Assembly: GCF_031458255.1 (NCBI RefSeq)
Contig: NZ_JAVDYC010000001.1
Coordinates: 6,643,001 to 6,707,000 of the forward strand
Length of the DNA stretch: 64,000 nucleotides
Reading direction: 5' to 3'
From: Catenuloplanes niger
Lineage (GTDB): Bacteria; Actinomycetota; Actinomycetes; Mycobacteriales; Micromonosporaceae
Shown: piece by piece, positions 54,332 to 62,084 of the stretch
How the letters are laid out: every line of letters begins with the position of its first letter
Position numbering within the stretch: position 1 is the first letter of the stretch
Made by a program: the position numbers and the translations under genes
The notes under the pieces: model-generated
The model's input: only the letters and a program-made list of their open reading frames with translations
Told to the model about the DNA's origin: nothing
The model's database searches: none

Positions 54332-55528
54332 CTAGCCGTGCAGATCCGACAGCGCGTTCAGCAGCGTGTCGATCTCGTCCGCGGTGTTGTAGTGATAGAT
54401 CGACGCGCGGACCGCGCCGCCGCTGTCCCGCAGGCCGAGCGACTCGAAGAACTCGTAGGCGTAGTAGTCGCCGGCCGAGACGCAGATGTTCCGCTCGCCG
54501 AGCAGCGCCGCGGTGCGGGCCGGCGGCTGGTCGGCCAACCGGAACGACACGGTCGGGCAGCGCCGCTCCGGTGCCGGCAGCACGGTCACGCCCGGCAACC
54601 CGGCGAGCCCGTCCAGCAAGCGGGTGAGCAGCGCGGTCTCGTACCGCTGGATCTCGGCGAACGACTCGCGGAGCCGGCTGCGGCGGTCCGGTCCGGCGGA
54701 CGACGCGAGGTCGGCCAGGTGCTCCACCGCCGCGGTCACGCCGGCCAGCTGTGCGAAGCTCGGGGTGCCCAGCTCGAACCGGTCCGGCACCGCCTCGGAC
54801 GACGGCACCAGCTTCATCGGCCGCAGTCGCTCCCACAGCGCCGGGTCGGCCGCGACGGCCGCCAGGTGCGGGCCGGACCACTTGTACGCGCTGGTCACGT
54901 AGAAGTCCGCGGTCGGCCGCGTCAGCTGGTGCGGCGTGCTGTGCACACCGTCCACGTAGGTCAGCGCGCCGGCCGCGCGGGCGATCGCGGTGATCGCCGC
55001 CACGTCCGGCGCCGCGCCGTTCGCGTTGCTGCCCGCGGTCAGCGCCACGAGCCGGGTCCGCTCACCGATCAGCTCCGCGAACTGCCCGACCGGGAGATCG
55101 CCGGTGGCACGGTCGAACTCGGCCCAGCGCACGACGGCGCCGGCCCGCGCCGCGAGCTGCACCCACGGGCGCACGTTCGCGTCGTGGTCGAGGCGGGAGA
55201 CGACCACCTCGTCGCCCGGCCGCCAGGTTTCCGCGAGCGCGCGGGCCACCCGGTAGGTCAGCGCGGTGGCGCTCGGCCCGAGCACGACGCCGTGCGGCGC
55301 GGCGCCGAGCAGGTCGGCCAGCGCGTGCCGGGCGGCCGCGACGATCTCGCCGGAGCGGCGGCCGGGCTCGAACGCGGTGCTGCGGTTGGAGACGGCCGCG
55401 CGCATGGTGGCCGCGACCGCGTCCGCGACCGGCGCGGCGACCTGGCTGCCGCCCGCGTTGTCGAAGTGCAGGTAACCCTCGGCCAGGGCGGGGTAGCGGG
55501 AACGGATCGCGTCGACGTCGAACGGCAT
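54332..55528 (-). CDS. Class V aminotransferase, cysteine desulfurase-like (TIGR01976 group)
   Basis: A 398-residue PLP enzyme. HFDNAGGSQVAAPV (about 22-35) is typical of the group; the PLP lysine lies in YVTSAYKWSGPH (about residue 217); VDGVHSTPHQ holds the cofactor aspartate and histidine. The segment ICVSAGDYYAYEFFESLGL near the C-terminus is diagnostic of the subgroup. Substrate not known: it may be a desulfurase or selenocysteine lyase. ATG at 55528 preferred over GTG three codons upstream. 60 bp from a divergent lipoprotein gene. Confidence 0.87.
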   Translation of the reverse strand: MPFDVDAIRSRYPALAEGYLHFDNAGGSQVAAPVADAVAATMRAAVSNRSTAFEPGRRSGEIVAAARHALADLLGAAPHGVVLGPSATALTYRVARALAETWRPGDEVVVSRLDHDANVRPWVQLAARAGAVVRWAEFDRATGDLPVGQFAELIGERTRLVALTAGSNANGAAPDVAAITAIARAAGALTYVDGVHSTPHQLTRPTADFYVTSAYKWSGPHLAAVAADPALWERLRPMKLVPSSEAVPDRFELGTPSFAQLAGVTAAVEHLADLASSAGPDRRSRLRESFAEIQRYETALLTRLLDGLAGLPGVTVLPAPERRCPTVSFRLADQPPARTAALLGERNICVSAGDYYAYEFFESLGLRDSGGAVRASIYHYNTADEIDTLLNALSDLHG

Positions 55529-55587
55529 GCGGCGCACGATAACCGGCGATGATCATGCAGGTGGTGGCGGCCCCGTACCCTGGAGGG

Positions 55588-55926
55588 GTGACGACGAACC
55601 GACGCATCATCCGCGCCGTGCCCGCCGCCCTTCTCGGCGCCGTTCTCGCGCTGTCCCTCGCCGCGTGTTCCGGCGAGGGCTACAGCACCCAGTGCGGCCT
55701 CGACCAGTGCACCGTGACGTTCGACCGTGGAGCCTCCGCCAGCGCCGAGATCCTCGGCATCGAGGTGAAGCTGGTGGGGGTCCAGGACCAGGTCGCCACG
55801 TTCGAGGTGGCCGGCGAGCAGGTCGCGCTCACGGTCGGCCAGGCGGCCACCGAGGTCGGCGGTTTCCTGGTCCAGCTCGAGTCGCTGACCGACACCGAGG
55901 CAGCGATCCAGATCTCAGTCAACTGA
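55588..55926 (+). CDS. Small predicted lipoprotein
   Basis: A 112-residue exported protein. The signal peptide (RRIIRAVPAALLGAVLALSL) ends with lipobox AAC (C27). The mature part has two further cysteines (QCGLDQC) and Val/Thr-rich strands (EILGIEVKLVGVQDQVATFE, VALTVGQAATEVGG), likely a small beta domain. Function not recognised. The GTG at 55588 gives a proper signal peptide; TACCCT five bases before it suggests a leaderless mRNA, although GGAGG overlaps the region. An ATG at 55549 would give an N-terminus unlike a signal sequence. Confidence 0.65.
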   Translation: MTTNRRIIRAVPAALLGAVLALSLAACSGEGYSTQCGLDQCTVTFDRGASASAEILGIEVKLVGVQDQVATFEVAGEQVALTVGQAATEVGGFLVQLESLTDTEAAIQISVN

Positions 55927-55968
55927 GCAGTACGTTTACGAATCTCTCCATTCGGTGATTGACGGTTC

Positions 55969-56790
55969 ATGTCGCTCACCCATGACGCTCGAGGCACGGC
56001 GTCCCGTGCCGCCAACAGCAAGTCGCTGGAGCTGCTCGCCCGGGCCGGATTCATCGGGTACGGCGTGCTGCATCTCCTGCTCGCGTGGCTGGCCCTCCAG
56101 GTCGCGTTCGGCAACTCAAGCGGGGAGAACTCGCAGGCCGGCGCCCTGGAGGAGCTGGCGGCGCAGTCCTTCGGCGCGTTCCTGGTCGGCGCGATCGGCG
56201 TGGGCCTGGTCGCCATGGCGATCTGGCAGGCGCTCGAGGCCGCGGTCGGTCACCAGGCCGAGCAGGGCAAGGAGCGCCTGTTCGAGCGTCTCGTCTCGGT
56301 CGGCCGCGCGCTCACCTACCTGTACTTCGCGTACACCGCGTACAAGGTGGTCTCCGGTGCGAACGCGTCGAACGCGGACAGCTCGCAGCAGCTGACCGAG
56401 AAGCTGATGGACTCCACCGGCGGCCGCCTGCTGGTCGGCGTGGCCGGGCTCGCGGTGCTGGCCATCGGCCTCGGCATGATCCACCACGGGTGGAAGAAGA
56501 AGTTCGAGGACCACCTGAAGACCGGCGAGATGAGCCCGACGGTCCGCAAGGCCGCCCGCCGGCTCGGCATGGCCGGTTACGTCGCCAAGGGCATCGCGTA
56601 CGGCATCGCCGGTTTCCTGGTGATCACCGCGGCCGTGACGTACGACTCGGAGAAGGCGCGCGGCCTGGACGCCGCGCTGCGCACGCTGGTCGAGCAGAGC
56701 TACGGCCCGATCCTGCTGACGCTGGTCGCGCTCGGGATCGCCGCGTACGGCGCCTACTGCTTCGTCCAGTTCCGCTACCGCAAGGTCTGA
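55969..56790 (+). CDS. DUF1206 six-helix membrane protein
   Basis: A 273-residue protein with three repeats of a two-helix unit: LELLARAGFIGYGVLHLLLA, VSVGRALTYLYFAYTAYKV and RLGMAGYVAKGIAYGIAGFL each start a module, as in the DUF1206 family. The units are related by sequence (R-x-G-Y-x-x-x-G). Function of the family is unknown, but it is common beside mechanosensitive channels and DUF3618 genes in actinobacteria. The ATG start lacks a strong ribosome site. A terminator follows 20 bp after the stop. Confidence 0.87.
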   Translation: MSLTHDARGTASRAANSKSLELLARAGFIGYGVLHLLLAWLALQVAFGNSSGENSQAGALEELAAQSFGAFLVGAIGVGLVAMAIWQALEAAVGHQAEQGKERLFERLVSVGRALTYLYFAYTAYKVVSGANASNADSSQQLTEKLMDSTGGRLLVGVAGLAVLAIGLGMIHHGWKKKFEDHLKTGEMSPTVRKAARRLGMAGYVAKGIAYGIAGFLVITAAVTYDSEKARGLDAALRTLVEQSYGPILLTLVALGIAAYGAYCFVQFRYRKV

Positions 56791-56810
56791 CTCACCGTTG
56801 CGTCAACCTC

Positions 56811-56838
56811 GAGCCGGGTCGCGTGCGCGACCCGGCTC
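56811..56838 (+). terminator. Hairpin terminator of the DUF1206 gene
   Basis: GAGCCGGGTCGC / GCGACCCGGCTC, a perfect 12-bp stem with loop GTGC. Confidence 0.82.
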
Positions 56839-56940
56839 CGTCATGTGATGTGCCTAGCATGGGTCCGAGGTTTCCTCAGGAACAACACGGGCAAAAGCCT
56901 CGGTTCGACGAAGCCCCGACACGGAGGGAGACACGTTTCC

Positions 56941-58128
56941 GTGGAGGACATCCTGATCACGGTGGGCGTGACCATCGCGGCCGCGGCCCTGGCGCTGCTG
57001 TTCGTCGCGGTCACTCATGTGATCATCAAGAAGCTGGCCGCTCACTCGCAGCTCGCGTCCGAGCTGGCCGAGCACACCCACCGGCCGGTGCAGTTCGCGA
57101 TCACGCTGATGGCGGTCCAGCTCGCGGTGCGGTTCACCACCGTGGACTCGGCCGGCGCGGAGTGGCGCCGGCACCTGCTGCACGGCCTGGTGCTGTTCGT
57201 GATGGCCGCGGCCGCGTGGCTGATCGGCGCGTTCCTGGTCGCGTTCGAGGACCTCACGCTGTCCCGCTGGCGCACCGACGTGCCGGACAACCGCCGCGCC
57301 CGCCAGCTGCACACCCAGGTGGTGATGCTGCGCCGGGTGACGATCGCGGTGATCGTGGTGGTCACGGTCGGCGTGATGCTGATGACGTTCCCGGACGTGC
57401 GCGCGATCGGCGGTGGCCTGCTCGCGTCCGCCGGCCTGCTCTCCGTGGTCGCGGCGCTGGCCGCGCAGACGCTGCTCTCCAACTTCTTCGCCGGGTTGCA
57501 GCTCGCGTTCAGCGACGCGGTGCGGCTGGACGACGTCGTGGTGATCGAGGGCGAGTGGGGCAAGATCGAGGAGCTGACGCTCTCCTACGTGGTGGTGCAG
57601 ATCTGGGACGACCGCCGGCTGATCCTCCCCACGTCGTACTTCACCAGCAAGCCGTTCCAGAACTGGACGCGTACGCAGTCCGCCGTGCTCGGCACCGCGG
57701 AGTTCGACGTCGACTGGTCCGTACCGGTGCAGGACATGCGCGACGAACTGCGCAATCTGCTGGAGGGCACCCAGCTGTGGGACGGCCGCGTCTGCGTGCT
57801 GCAGGTGACGGACGCGACCGGCGGCATGATCCGGCTCCGCGCGCTGGTCAGCGCGCAGGACGCGGGCACGCTCTGGGACCTGCGGTGCCTGGTCCGCGAG
57901 CACCTGGTCGCCTGGGTGCGCGACCGTCAGCCGACCACGATGCCGCGCTGGCGTGCCGAGATCGGCGACTCCCGCGGCGACCTGAGCTGGCAGTGGGGCG
58001 AGAGGCGCCGCCCGGCGAGCCGGCCGTCCGAACCGCACGACGACGCGCGCCTTTTCGGCGGCAGCGAGGACGGCGACGAGCGCAACGACGCGTTCGTCGG
58101 CCCGGAAGAGCCGGTCCACACGCATTAG
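56941..58128 (+). CDS. Mechanosensitive ion channel family protein (MscS type)
   Basis: A 395-residue membrane channel. Four hydrophobic segments lie at about 5-25, 52-65, 85-103 and 140-160. The pore helix plus beta domain reads GGGLLASAGLLSVVAALAAQ, LLSNFFAGLQLAFSDAVRLD, DVVVIEGEWGKIEELTLSYV and ILPTSYFTSKPFQNWTR, the MscS core. The C-terminal tail is Arg/Asp-rich. Function: release of solutes under hypo-osmotic shock. GTG at 56941 is 13 bases after GGAGGGAG. It heads the run followed by the holin-like and DUF3618 genes. Confidence 0.88.
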   Translation: MEDILITVGVTIAAAALALLFVAVTHVIIKKLAAHSQLASELAEHTHRPVQFAITLMAVQLAVRFTTVDSAGAEWRRHLLHGLVLFVMAAAAWLIGAFLVAFEDLTLSRWRTDVPDNRRARQLHTQVVMLRRVTIAVIVVVTVGVMLMTFPDVRAIGGGLLASAGLLSVVAALAAQTLLSNFFAGLQLAFSDAVRLDDVVVIEGEWGKIEELTLSYVVVQIWDDRRLILPTSYFTSKPFQNWTRTQSAVLGTAEFDVDWSVPVQDMRDELRNLLEGTQLWDGRVCVLQVTDATGGMIRLRALVSAQDAGTLWDLRCLVREHLVAWVRDRQPTTMPRWRAEIGDSRGDLSWQWGERRRPASRPSEPHDDARLFGGSEDGDERNDAFVGPEEPVHTH

Positions 58129-58167
58129 GCCTGCATAAACCGGGGGCATGCGGGGAAGTAATGAGGC

Positions 58168-58623
58168 ATGGCGGATGTCCTGAACCGAAGTTCCGCTCAG
58201 GCGGGTAACGGCCGGGTGGTGACCCGGGTCGGTGAACCCTCCACGTCCGAGCTGGTGCAGCGGGCCAGCGAACAGATCACACGACTCATCAAGGACGAGT
58301 TCGCGCTGGCGAAGGCCGAACTCACGGAGAAGGGCAAGCACGCCGGTGTCGGCGTGGGGCTCTTCGGTGGTGGCGGCGCGCTCGCGCTCTACGGGCTCGG
58401 CACCGGCATCGCGACCATCATCCTGGCGCTCGCGCTGGTCATGCCCGCGTGGCTGGCCTCGCTGATCGTCACGGTGGTCCTGCTCATCGGCGCGGGCATC
58501 CTGGCGCTGCTCGGCCGCAAGCAGGTCAAGCAGGCCGTTCCCCCGATGCCGCAGGCGGCCACGGACGGCGTCAAGGCTGACGTCGAGGCCGTGACCGAAG
58601 CCGTGAAGCGAGGCCGGGCATGA
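58168..58623 (+). CDS. Actinobacterial phage-holin-like family protein (PF07332)
   Basis: A 151-residue protein with a soluble N-terminus (STSELVQRASEQITRLIKDE, FALAKAELTEKGKHAG) and two membrane helices (about 70-92 and 95-118). This is the pattern of the PF07332 family, named for holin resemblance but widely chromosomal; no phage genes surround it. The stop overlaps the next start as ATGA, so it is coupled to the DUF3618 gene. Confidence 0.87.
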   Translation: MADVLNRSSAQAGNGRVVTRVGEPSTSELVQRASEQITRLIKDEFALAKAELTEKGKHAGVGVGLFGGGGALALYGLGTGIATIILALALVMPAWLASLIVTVVLLIGAGILALLGRKQVKQAVPPMPQAATDGVKADVEAVTEAVKRGRA

Positions 58624-59048
58624 CGATGGAAGACGTCCGGAAGAACGACGGGAACTCGCAGGACCTCGACGCGCTGCGCGCCGAGATAGAGCGCACCCGG
58701 GCCGAACTCGGCGACACGGTGCAGGCGCTGGCCGCGAAGGCGGACGTGAAGGCGCGCGCCAAGGAGCAGGTCGAGCACGCCAAGGCCGCGTTCGCGACGC
58801 GCGTGCAGGACGCGAAGGACACGGTGGCGCACAAGGCGCACGAGGCGGCCGACATGGTGTCGCATCGCGCGCAGGAGGCCGCCGGCCTGGTGACGCACCG
58901 CGCGCACGAGGCGAAGGACGTCGTGTCGGTTCGTGCACATGACGCGGGCGACACCGTGCGCCGCAACCCGGTGCCGGCCGCGGCGATCGCGGCCGCCACC
59001 GCGGCGGCGCTCGTGCTCGCGCTCTGGCTGATCCGTCGTCGACGCTGA
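58620..59048 (+). CDS. DUF3618 protein with LEA-like repeat region
   Basis: A 142-residue protein. The DUF3618 motif (about 14-50) reads DLDALRAEIERTRAELGDTV and QALAAKADVKARAKEQVEH. Residues 68-115 contain repeated 11-residue units such as HKAHEAADMVS, HRAQEAAGLVT and HRAHEAKDVVS, similar to LEA group 3/apolipoprotein amphipathic repeats. A C-terminal hydrophobic helix (AAAIAAATAAALVLALWLI) ends in RRRR. Likely an envelope protector or scaffold anchored in the membrane. Confidence 0.85.
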   Translation: MTMEDVRKNDGNSQDLDALRAEIERTRAELGDTVQALAAKADVKARAKEQVEHAKAAFATRVQDAKDTVAHKAHEAADMVSHRAQEAAGLVTHRAHEAKDVVSVRAHDAGDTVRRNPVPAAAIAAATAAALVLALWLIRRRR

Positions 59049-59065
59049 GAGAAGGGGAGGAAACC

Positions 59066-59338
59066 GTGGGAAAGAAGATCAACGCACTGGCCTACAAGCC
59101 GGTCGGTATCCTCGCCGGTGTGGCCGCGGGCGCGGTCGCGGGCGCGGTGTTCAAGGAGGTCTGGCGCCTCGTCGGCAACGACGAGGACGCGCCGAACGCG
59201 ACGGACGAGGACCGCGGCTGGACCGAGATCCTCGTCGCCGCCGCCCTGCAGGGCGCCATCTTCGCCGTGGTCAAGGCCGCGGTCGACCGGGGCGGTGCCG
59301 TCGGCGTCCGCCGGGTCACGGGCCACTGGCCCGACTGA
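59066..59338 (+). CDS. DUF4235 membrane protein
   Basis: A 90-residue protein with INALAYKPVGILAGVAAGAV and GAVFKEVWRLVGNDEDAPNA, then GWTEILVAAALQGAIFAVVK and RGGAVGVRRVTG, the exact layout of DUF4235: two short helices split by an acidic loop. Function unknown. GTG start with GAAGGGGAGG upstream. It ends the envelope run and is followed directly by a three-copy 17-bp repeat and a hairpin. Confidence 0.87.
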   Translation: MGKKINALAYKPVGILAGVAAGAVAGAVFKEVWRLVGNDEDAPNATDEDRGWTEILVAAALQGAIFAVVKAAVDRGGAVGVRRVTGHWPD

Positions 59339-59342
59339 CGAC

Positions 59343-59393
59343 ATCTCCACCGGTACGTCATCTCCACCGGTACGTCATCTCCACCGGTACGTC
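59343..59393 (+). repeat. Three tandem 17-bp repeats
   Basis: ATCTCCACCGGTACGTC occurs three times head to tail (59343, 59360, 59377) without a mismatch, 4 bp after the DUF4235 stop. Each unit contains the palindrome ACCGGT. Confidence 0.92.
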
Positions 59394-59394
59394 C

Positions 59395-59415
59395 GGGAGC
59401 CGTCACGCGGCTCCC
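59395..59415. terminator. Hairpin after the 17-bp repeats
   Basis: GGGAGCCG / CGGCTCCC, 8-bp stem with loop TCACG, between convergent genes. Confidence 0.6.
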
Positions 59416-59499
59416 CGCACGCACACGCGGCGGGTGTCGCCTCCGGGCACACCCGCCGCCACCGTGTCCTCTCCGGGCACGCCCGCGCAACCGTGCTGA

Positions 59500-60060
59500 T
59501 CACGAGGCCGCCGGCCGCAGGTCGAGGCGCGGCAGGGTGGGCCAGCGGTCGCTCGCCCAGTGCGGCCAGCTCTCGAACCCGGCCGGCGCTGGTGGCGGCG
59601 GCTCGGGAGCGAGCTCCCGCGCGGTCGGCGGCTGGAACAGCGCGAGGAACCGGTCATGGTCGGCGTCCGTCATCGGGAACGTCGTTTCCGGGCTCTCCCG
59701 CCACCGGCGGGCGGACCGGCTCCGGCGTTCCGGCTCCGCGACGGTGACATACCTCAGGACGAAGGCCGCACCGGCGAGCTCCGCGATCGACCGGATCGCG
59801 TACCGCTCGTCGCTCGACCAGCATCCGAAGTCGAGCACGACGGAGGCTCCGCTGCGGAGCACCTCGTGCGCGGTCCAGATCATCCTGCCCTCCAGGATGT
59901 CCCGCCGGCCGTCCGCCTGCCCGTCCCCGAACAGGGGTGCCATCCAGTCGTCGGGGGTCAGCCGCAGGATGCGCCGGTCAGCCGCGAGCCGCCGCGCGAG
60001 CGTCGTCTTCCCGGAGCCGGGCAGGCCGACCGTCAGGAAGAGGCTGAGTGGCGTGGACAC
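59500..60060 (-). CDS. P-loop kinase-like ATP-binding protein
   Basis: A 186-residue protein. Walker A is TVGLPGSGKTTLARRLA (about 10-26), then RLTPDDWMAPLFGD, and SGASVVLDFGCWSSDERYAI as a Walker B-like strand. RRWRESPETTFPMTD provides Arg residues of a lid. The pattern matches small AAA/zeta-toxin-like or chloramphenicol-phosphotransferase-like kinases used in nucleotide, sugar or antibiotic phosphorylation; no antitoxin is beside it, so zeta-toxin function is unlikely. GTG start. Convergent with DUF4235. Confidence 0.75.
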   Translation of the reverse strand: MSTPLSLFLTVGLPGSGKTTLARRLAADRRILRLTPDDWMAPLFGDGQADGRRDILEGRMIWTAHEVLRSGASVVLDFGCWSSDERYAIRSIAELAGAAFVLRYVTVAEPERRSRSARRWRESPETTFPMTDADHDRFLALFQPPTARELAPEPPPPAPAGFESWPHWASDRWPTLPRLDLRPAAS

Positions 60061-60236
60061 GCAGCCTATGATGTCGCTTCCGCACCGGCCCGGACAGGAA
60101 TTTACCGGCTCGTCCGCGCGGCCGGGTCGTTCGAGCGCCGACGGCGGTGGCCGGTGTGAGTCGCGAGGCGCGGGGCCGGCCGGTGCTGCGCCCGGGGGCC
60201 GGCTGACGAGCGCGTCGCGACGTGGTGGCGGTGCTC

Positions 60237-60659
60237 CTACGCGCCGAGGCGACGGAGGCCGGCGGGTCGTTCCGGGCGCCGGGGGCGCGTCGTGGGGCGG
60301 CCGGGATCGGCGAGGCGCGCCATGAGCCGGGACGTCGCGGACCGCACGTGGGCACGGTTGGCGGCCGACTTCAGCCACGCCGGCAAGGTCTCGATCATGG
60401 ACCCACCGTACGGGCCGCGCTTGCGCGGGCCGGCCGCGGCGTACTCGGCCGGCAGGGTGAGATGGTGCCGGTTGTACGCCCACAGCAGGTGCCCGCGCAC
60501 CGGTGCGGTGAGCCACAGCGGCCGCTGGAAGAACGGGTCGACGGCGGCGCCCCACCAGGACGATCCGGTGCGTGGCGACCAGGTCCGGGTGTGGCCGCAC
60601 GCGGCGCAGGTCAGCCGGCGTGACCGCCTTTCCGGTGCGCGACGGCCGGCCGCCGGCAT
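60237..60659 (-). CDS. Zinc-ribbon-type small protein (TFIIB-ribbon family hypothetical)
   Basis: A 140-residue soluble protein. The N-terminus contains CAACGHTRTW (C-x-x-C), then WWGAAVDPFFQRPLWLTAPV, LLWAYNRHHLTLPAEYAAAG, ETLPAWLKSAANRAHVRSAT. This layout is that of a family of zinc-ribbon hypotheticals in actinobacteria; the second pair of cysteines is missing, so metal binding would rely on other ligands. The ATG at 60659 was chosen because a GTG at 60686 falls inside the terminator hairpin at 60666-60713. Confidence 0.65.
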   Translation of the reverse strand: MPAAGRRAPERRSRRLTCAACGHTRTWSPRTGSSWWGAAVDPFFQRPLWLTAPVRGHLLWAYNRHHLTLPAEYAAAGPRKRGPYGGSMIETLPAWLKSAANRAHVRSATSRLMARLADPGRPTTRPRRPERPAGLRRLGA

Positions 60660-60665
60660 GGTGAC

Positions 60666-60713
60666 CGGTCCGGGACGGTGTCCCACGCGAACGCGGGGCA
60701 GCGTCCCGGACCG
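60666..60713 (-). terminator. Hairpin terminator
   Basis: CGGTCCGGGACG and CGTCCCGGACCG form a perfect 12-bp inverted repeat with a 24-base spacer, two bases after the end of the small membrane protein gene on the minus strand. Confidence 0.6.
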
Positions 60714-60714
60714 C

Positions 60715-61026
60715 TCAGCGCCAGGTGGGCAGCGGGGCGTCCTCGCGGATCGGCGGGAGGCCGACCGCGGTGGGCTGCTCGGTGATCGGAAGGAGGTCCG
60801 GTGCGGTCGGCGCCGGGGTCGGCGGGCGCAGCCGGGAGCGGAGGCGGACGCCGGCGACCATCGCGATCAGGCCGCCGACCAGCAGGATCGCGCCGGCGAT
60901 CGACCAGGCCGGGCCCTTGGTTACGGAGCTGCCGGGGATCATCTCCAGGCCCTCGAAGATCCAGAGGGCGCCGAGGACGAAGCCGAGCAGGCCCAGCGTC
61001 AGCGTGCCCCACACCCTGGTCACCAT
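60715..61026 (-). CDS. Small two-helix membrane protein
   Basis: A 103-residue protein with two hydrophobic helices (about 5-25 WGTLTLGLLGFVLGALWIF, and 43-62 IAGAILLVGGLIAMVAGVRL) and a Pro-rich cytosolic tail (RPPTPAPTAPDLLP). No family recognised. The ATG at 61026 overlaps the stop of the aldo/keto reductase by 7 bases, so it is coupled to it. The GTG two codons later is a possible alternative. A terminator hairpin follows directly. Confidence 0.7.
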   Translation of the reverse strand: MVTRVWGTLTLGLLGFVLGALWIFEGLEMIPGSSVTKGPAWSIAGAILLVGGLIAMVAGVRLRSRLRPPTPAPTAPDLLPITEQPTAVGLPPIREDAPLPTWR

Positions 61027-62006
61027 CGCGCGTGCACCTGGGGGCGGATCAGCTCGTCGTAGACCTCGGTCACGGCCGCGTGGATCTCCGCGGAGAGCGA
61101 CGGCAGCGCGGCCGCGGCCGCGTTTCCCTCGGCCTGGGCGGCGTTGCGGGCGCCCGGGATGATCACGGTGACGGCGGGGTGGTCGAGGATCCAGCGGAGC
61201 GCGAACTGGGCGAGCGTGGCACCCGGCGGGACCAGCGGCGTGAGCCGGCGGACCGCCTCGAGGCCGGTCTCGAAGTCGACGCCGGAGAACGTCTCGCCGA
61301 CGTCGAACGACTCGCCGTGCCGGTTGAAGGTGCGGTGGTCGTTCGCCGGGAACGTGGTGTTCGCGTCGTAGCGGCCGGAGAGCAGGCCGCTGGCGAGCGG
61401 CACGCGCGCGATGATGCCGACGCCCGCCTCGGCCGCGGCGGGGAGCACGGCCTCCAGCGGCTTGAGCCGGAATGCGTTGAGGATGATCTGCACGCTGGCG
61501 GTGCCGGGCCGGGCGATCGCCTCCAGCGCCTCGGCGCACGTCTCGACGCTCACGCCGTACGCCGCGACGCGCTTCTCCTCGACGAGCGTGTCGAGTGCGT
61601 CGTAGACCGCCTGGGTCGAGAAGACCGGCGTCGGCGGGCAGTGCAGCTGCACCAGGTCGATGGTGTCCACACCGAGGTTGGCACGGGACCGGTCGTTCCA
61701 GGCGCGGAAGTTGTCCAGCGTGTAGTTGCCCGGCTCCTGCGGGACCCGGCGGCCCATCTTGGTGGCGACGGTCAGCCCGTGGCCGGGGTGTTCGCGCAGG
61801 TAGCGGCCGATGAGCTGCTCGCTGCGCCCGTCGCCGTAGACGTCCGCGGTGTCCAGGAACGTGACGCCCGAGGCCACGGCCGCGTCGACGGTGGCGAGCG
61901 CGTCGTCCTCGTCGACGTCACCCCAGTCCGCGCCGAGCTGCCAGGTGCCGAGGCCGATGACGCCGACGGAGCGGCCGCCGAGCTTGGGGAAGCTTCTTCT
62001 CTCCAC
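61020..62006 (-). CDS. Aldo/keto reductase
   Basis: A 328-residue (alpha/beta)8 NADPH-dependent oxidoreductase. VIGLGTWQLGADWG, FLDTADVYGDGRSEQLIG (catalytic D-x-x-x-Y of the YGDG motif), VATKMGRR with the active-site lysine, LVQLHCPP with the histidine and VIIPGARNAAQAEGNAAA as the cofactor-binding end are all present. Substrate unknown. GTG start. First gene of a two-gene unit with a small membrane protein. Divergent from the methyltransferase gene. Confidence 0.88.
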   Translation of the reverse strand: MERRSFPKLGGRSVGVIGLGTWQLGADWGDVDEDDALATVDAAVASGVTFLDTADVYGDGRSEQLIGRYLREHPGHGLTVATKMGRRVPQEPGNYTLDNFRAWNDRSRANLGVDTIDLVQLHCPPTPVFSTQAVYDALDTLVEEKRVAAYGVSVETCAEALEAIARPGTASVQIILNAFRLKPLEAVLPAAAEAGVGIIARVPLASGLLSGRYDANTTFPANDHRTFNRHGESFDVGETFSGVDFETGLEAVRRLTPLVPPGATLAQFALRWILDHPAVTVIIPGARNAAQAEGNAAAAALPSLSAEIHAAVTEVYDELIRPQVHARW

Positions 62007-62046
62007 GCTCCGAGCCTATCCCCAGCACCCGGCGATGTCGTTTAGA

Positions 62047-62058
62047 GTCTTGCAAGAC
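62047..62058. promoter_or_regulatory. Operator-like palindrome between aldo/keto reductase and tam
   Basis: GTCTTGCAAGAC, a perfect 12-bp palindrome, lies in the 78-bp divergent gap, 26 bp before the tam start and 40 bp before the reductase start. A regulator controlling both is possible. Confidence 0.45.
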
Positions 62059-62084
62059 GGACGTACGGTTTGGTGGAGGCGCGC

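Noticed and set aside
58168-58623. Prophage remnant suggested by the holin-like gene
   Set aside because: PF07332 proteins are common chromosomal genes in actinobacteria and no other phage gene is present.
59500-60060. Zeta-type toxin of a toxin-antitoxin pair
   Set aside because: No epsilon-like or other small antitoxin gene adjoins; the P-loop alone does not support it.
60660-60686. Earlier GTG start of the zinc-ribbon gene
   Set aside because: It falls inside the terminator hairpin of the upstream gene.
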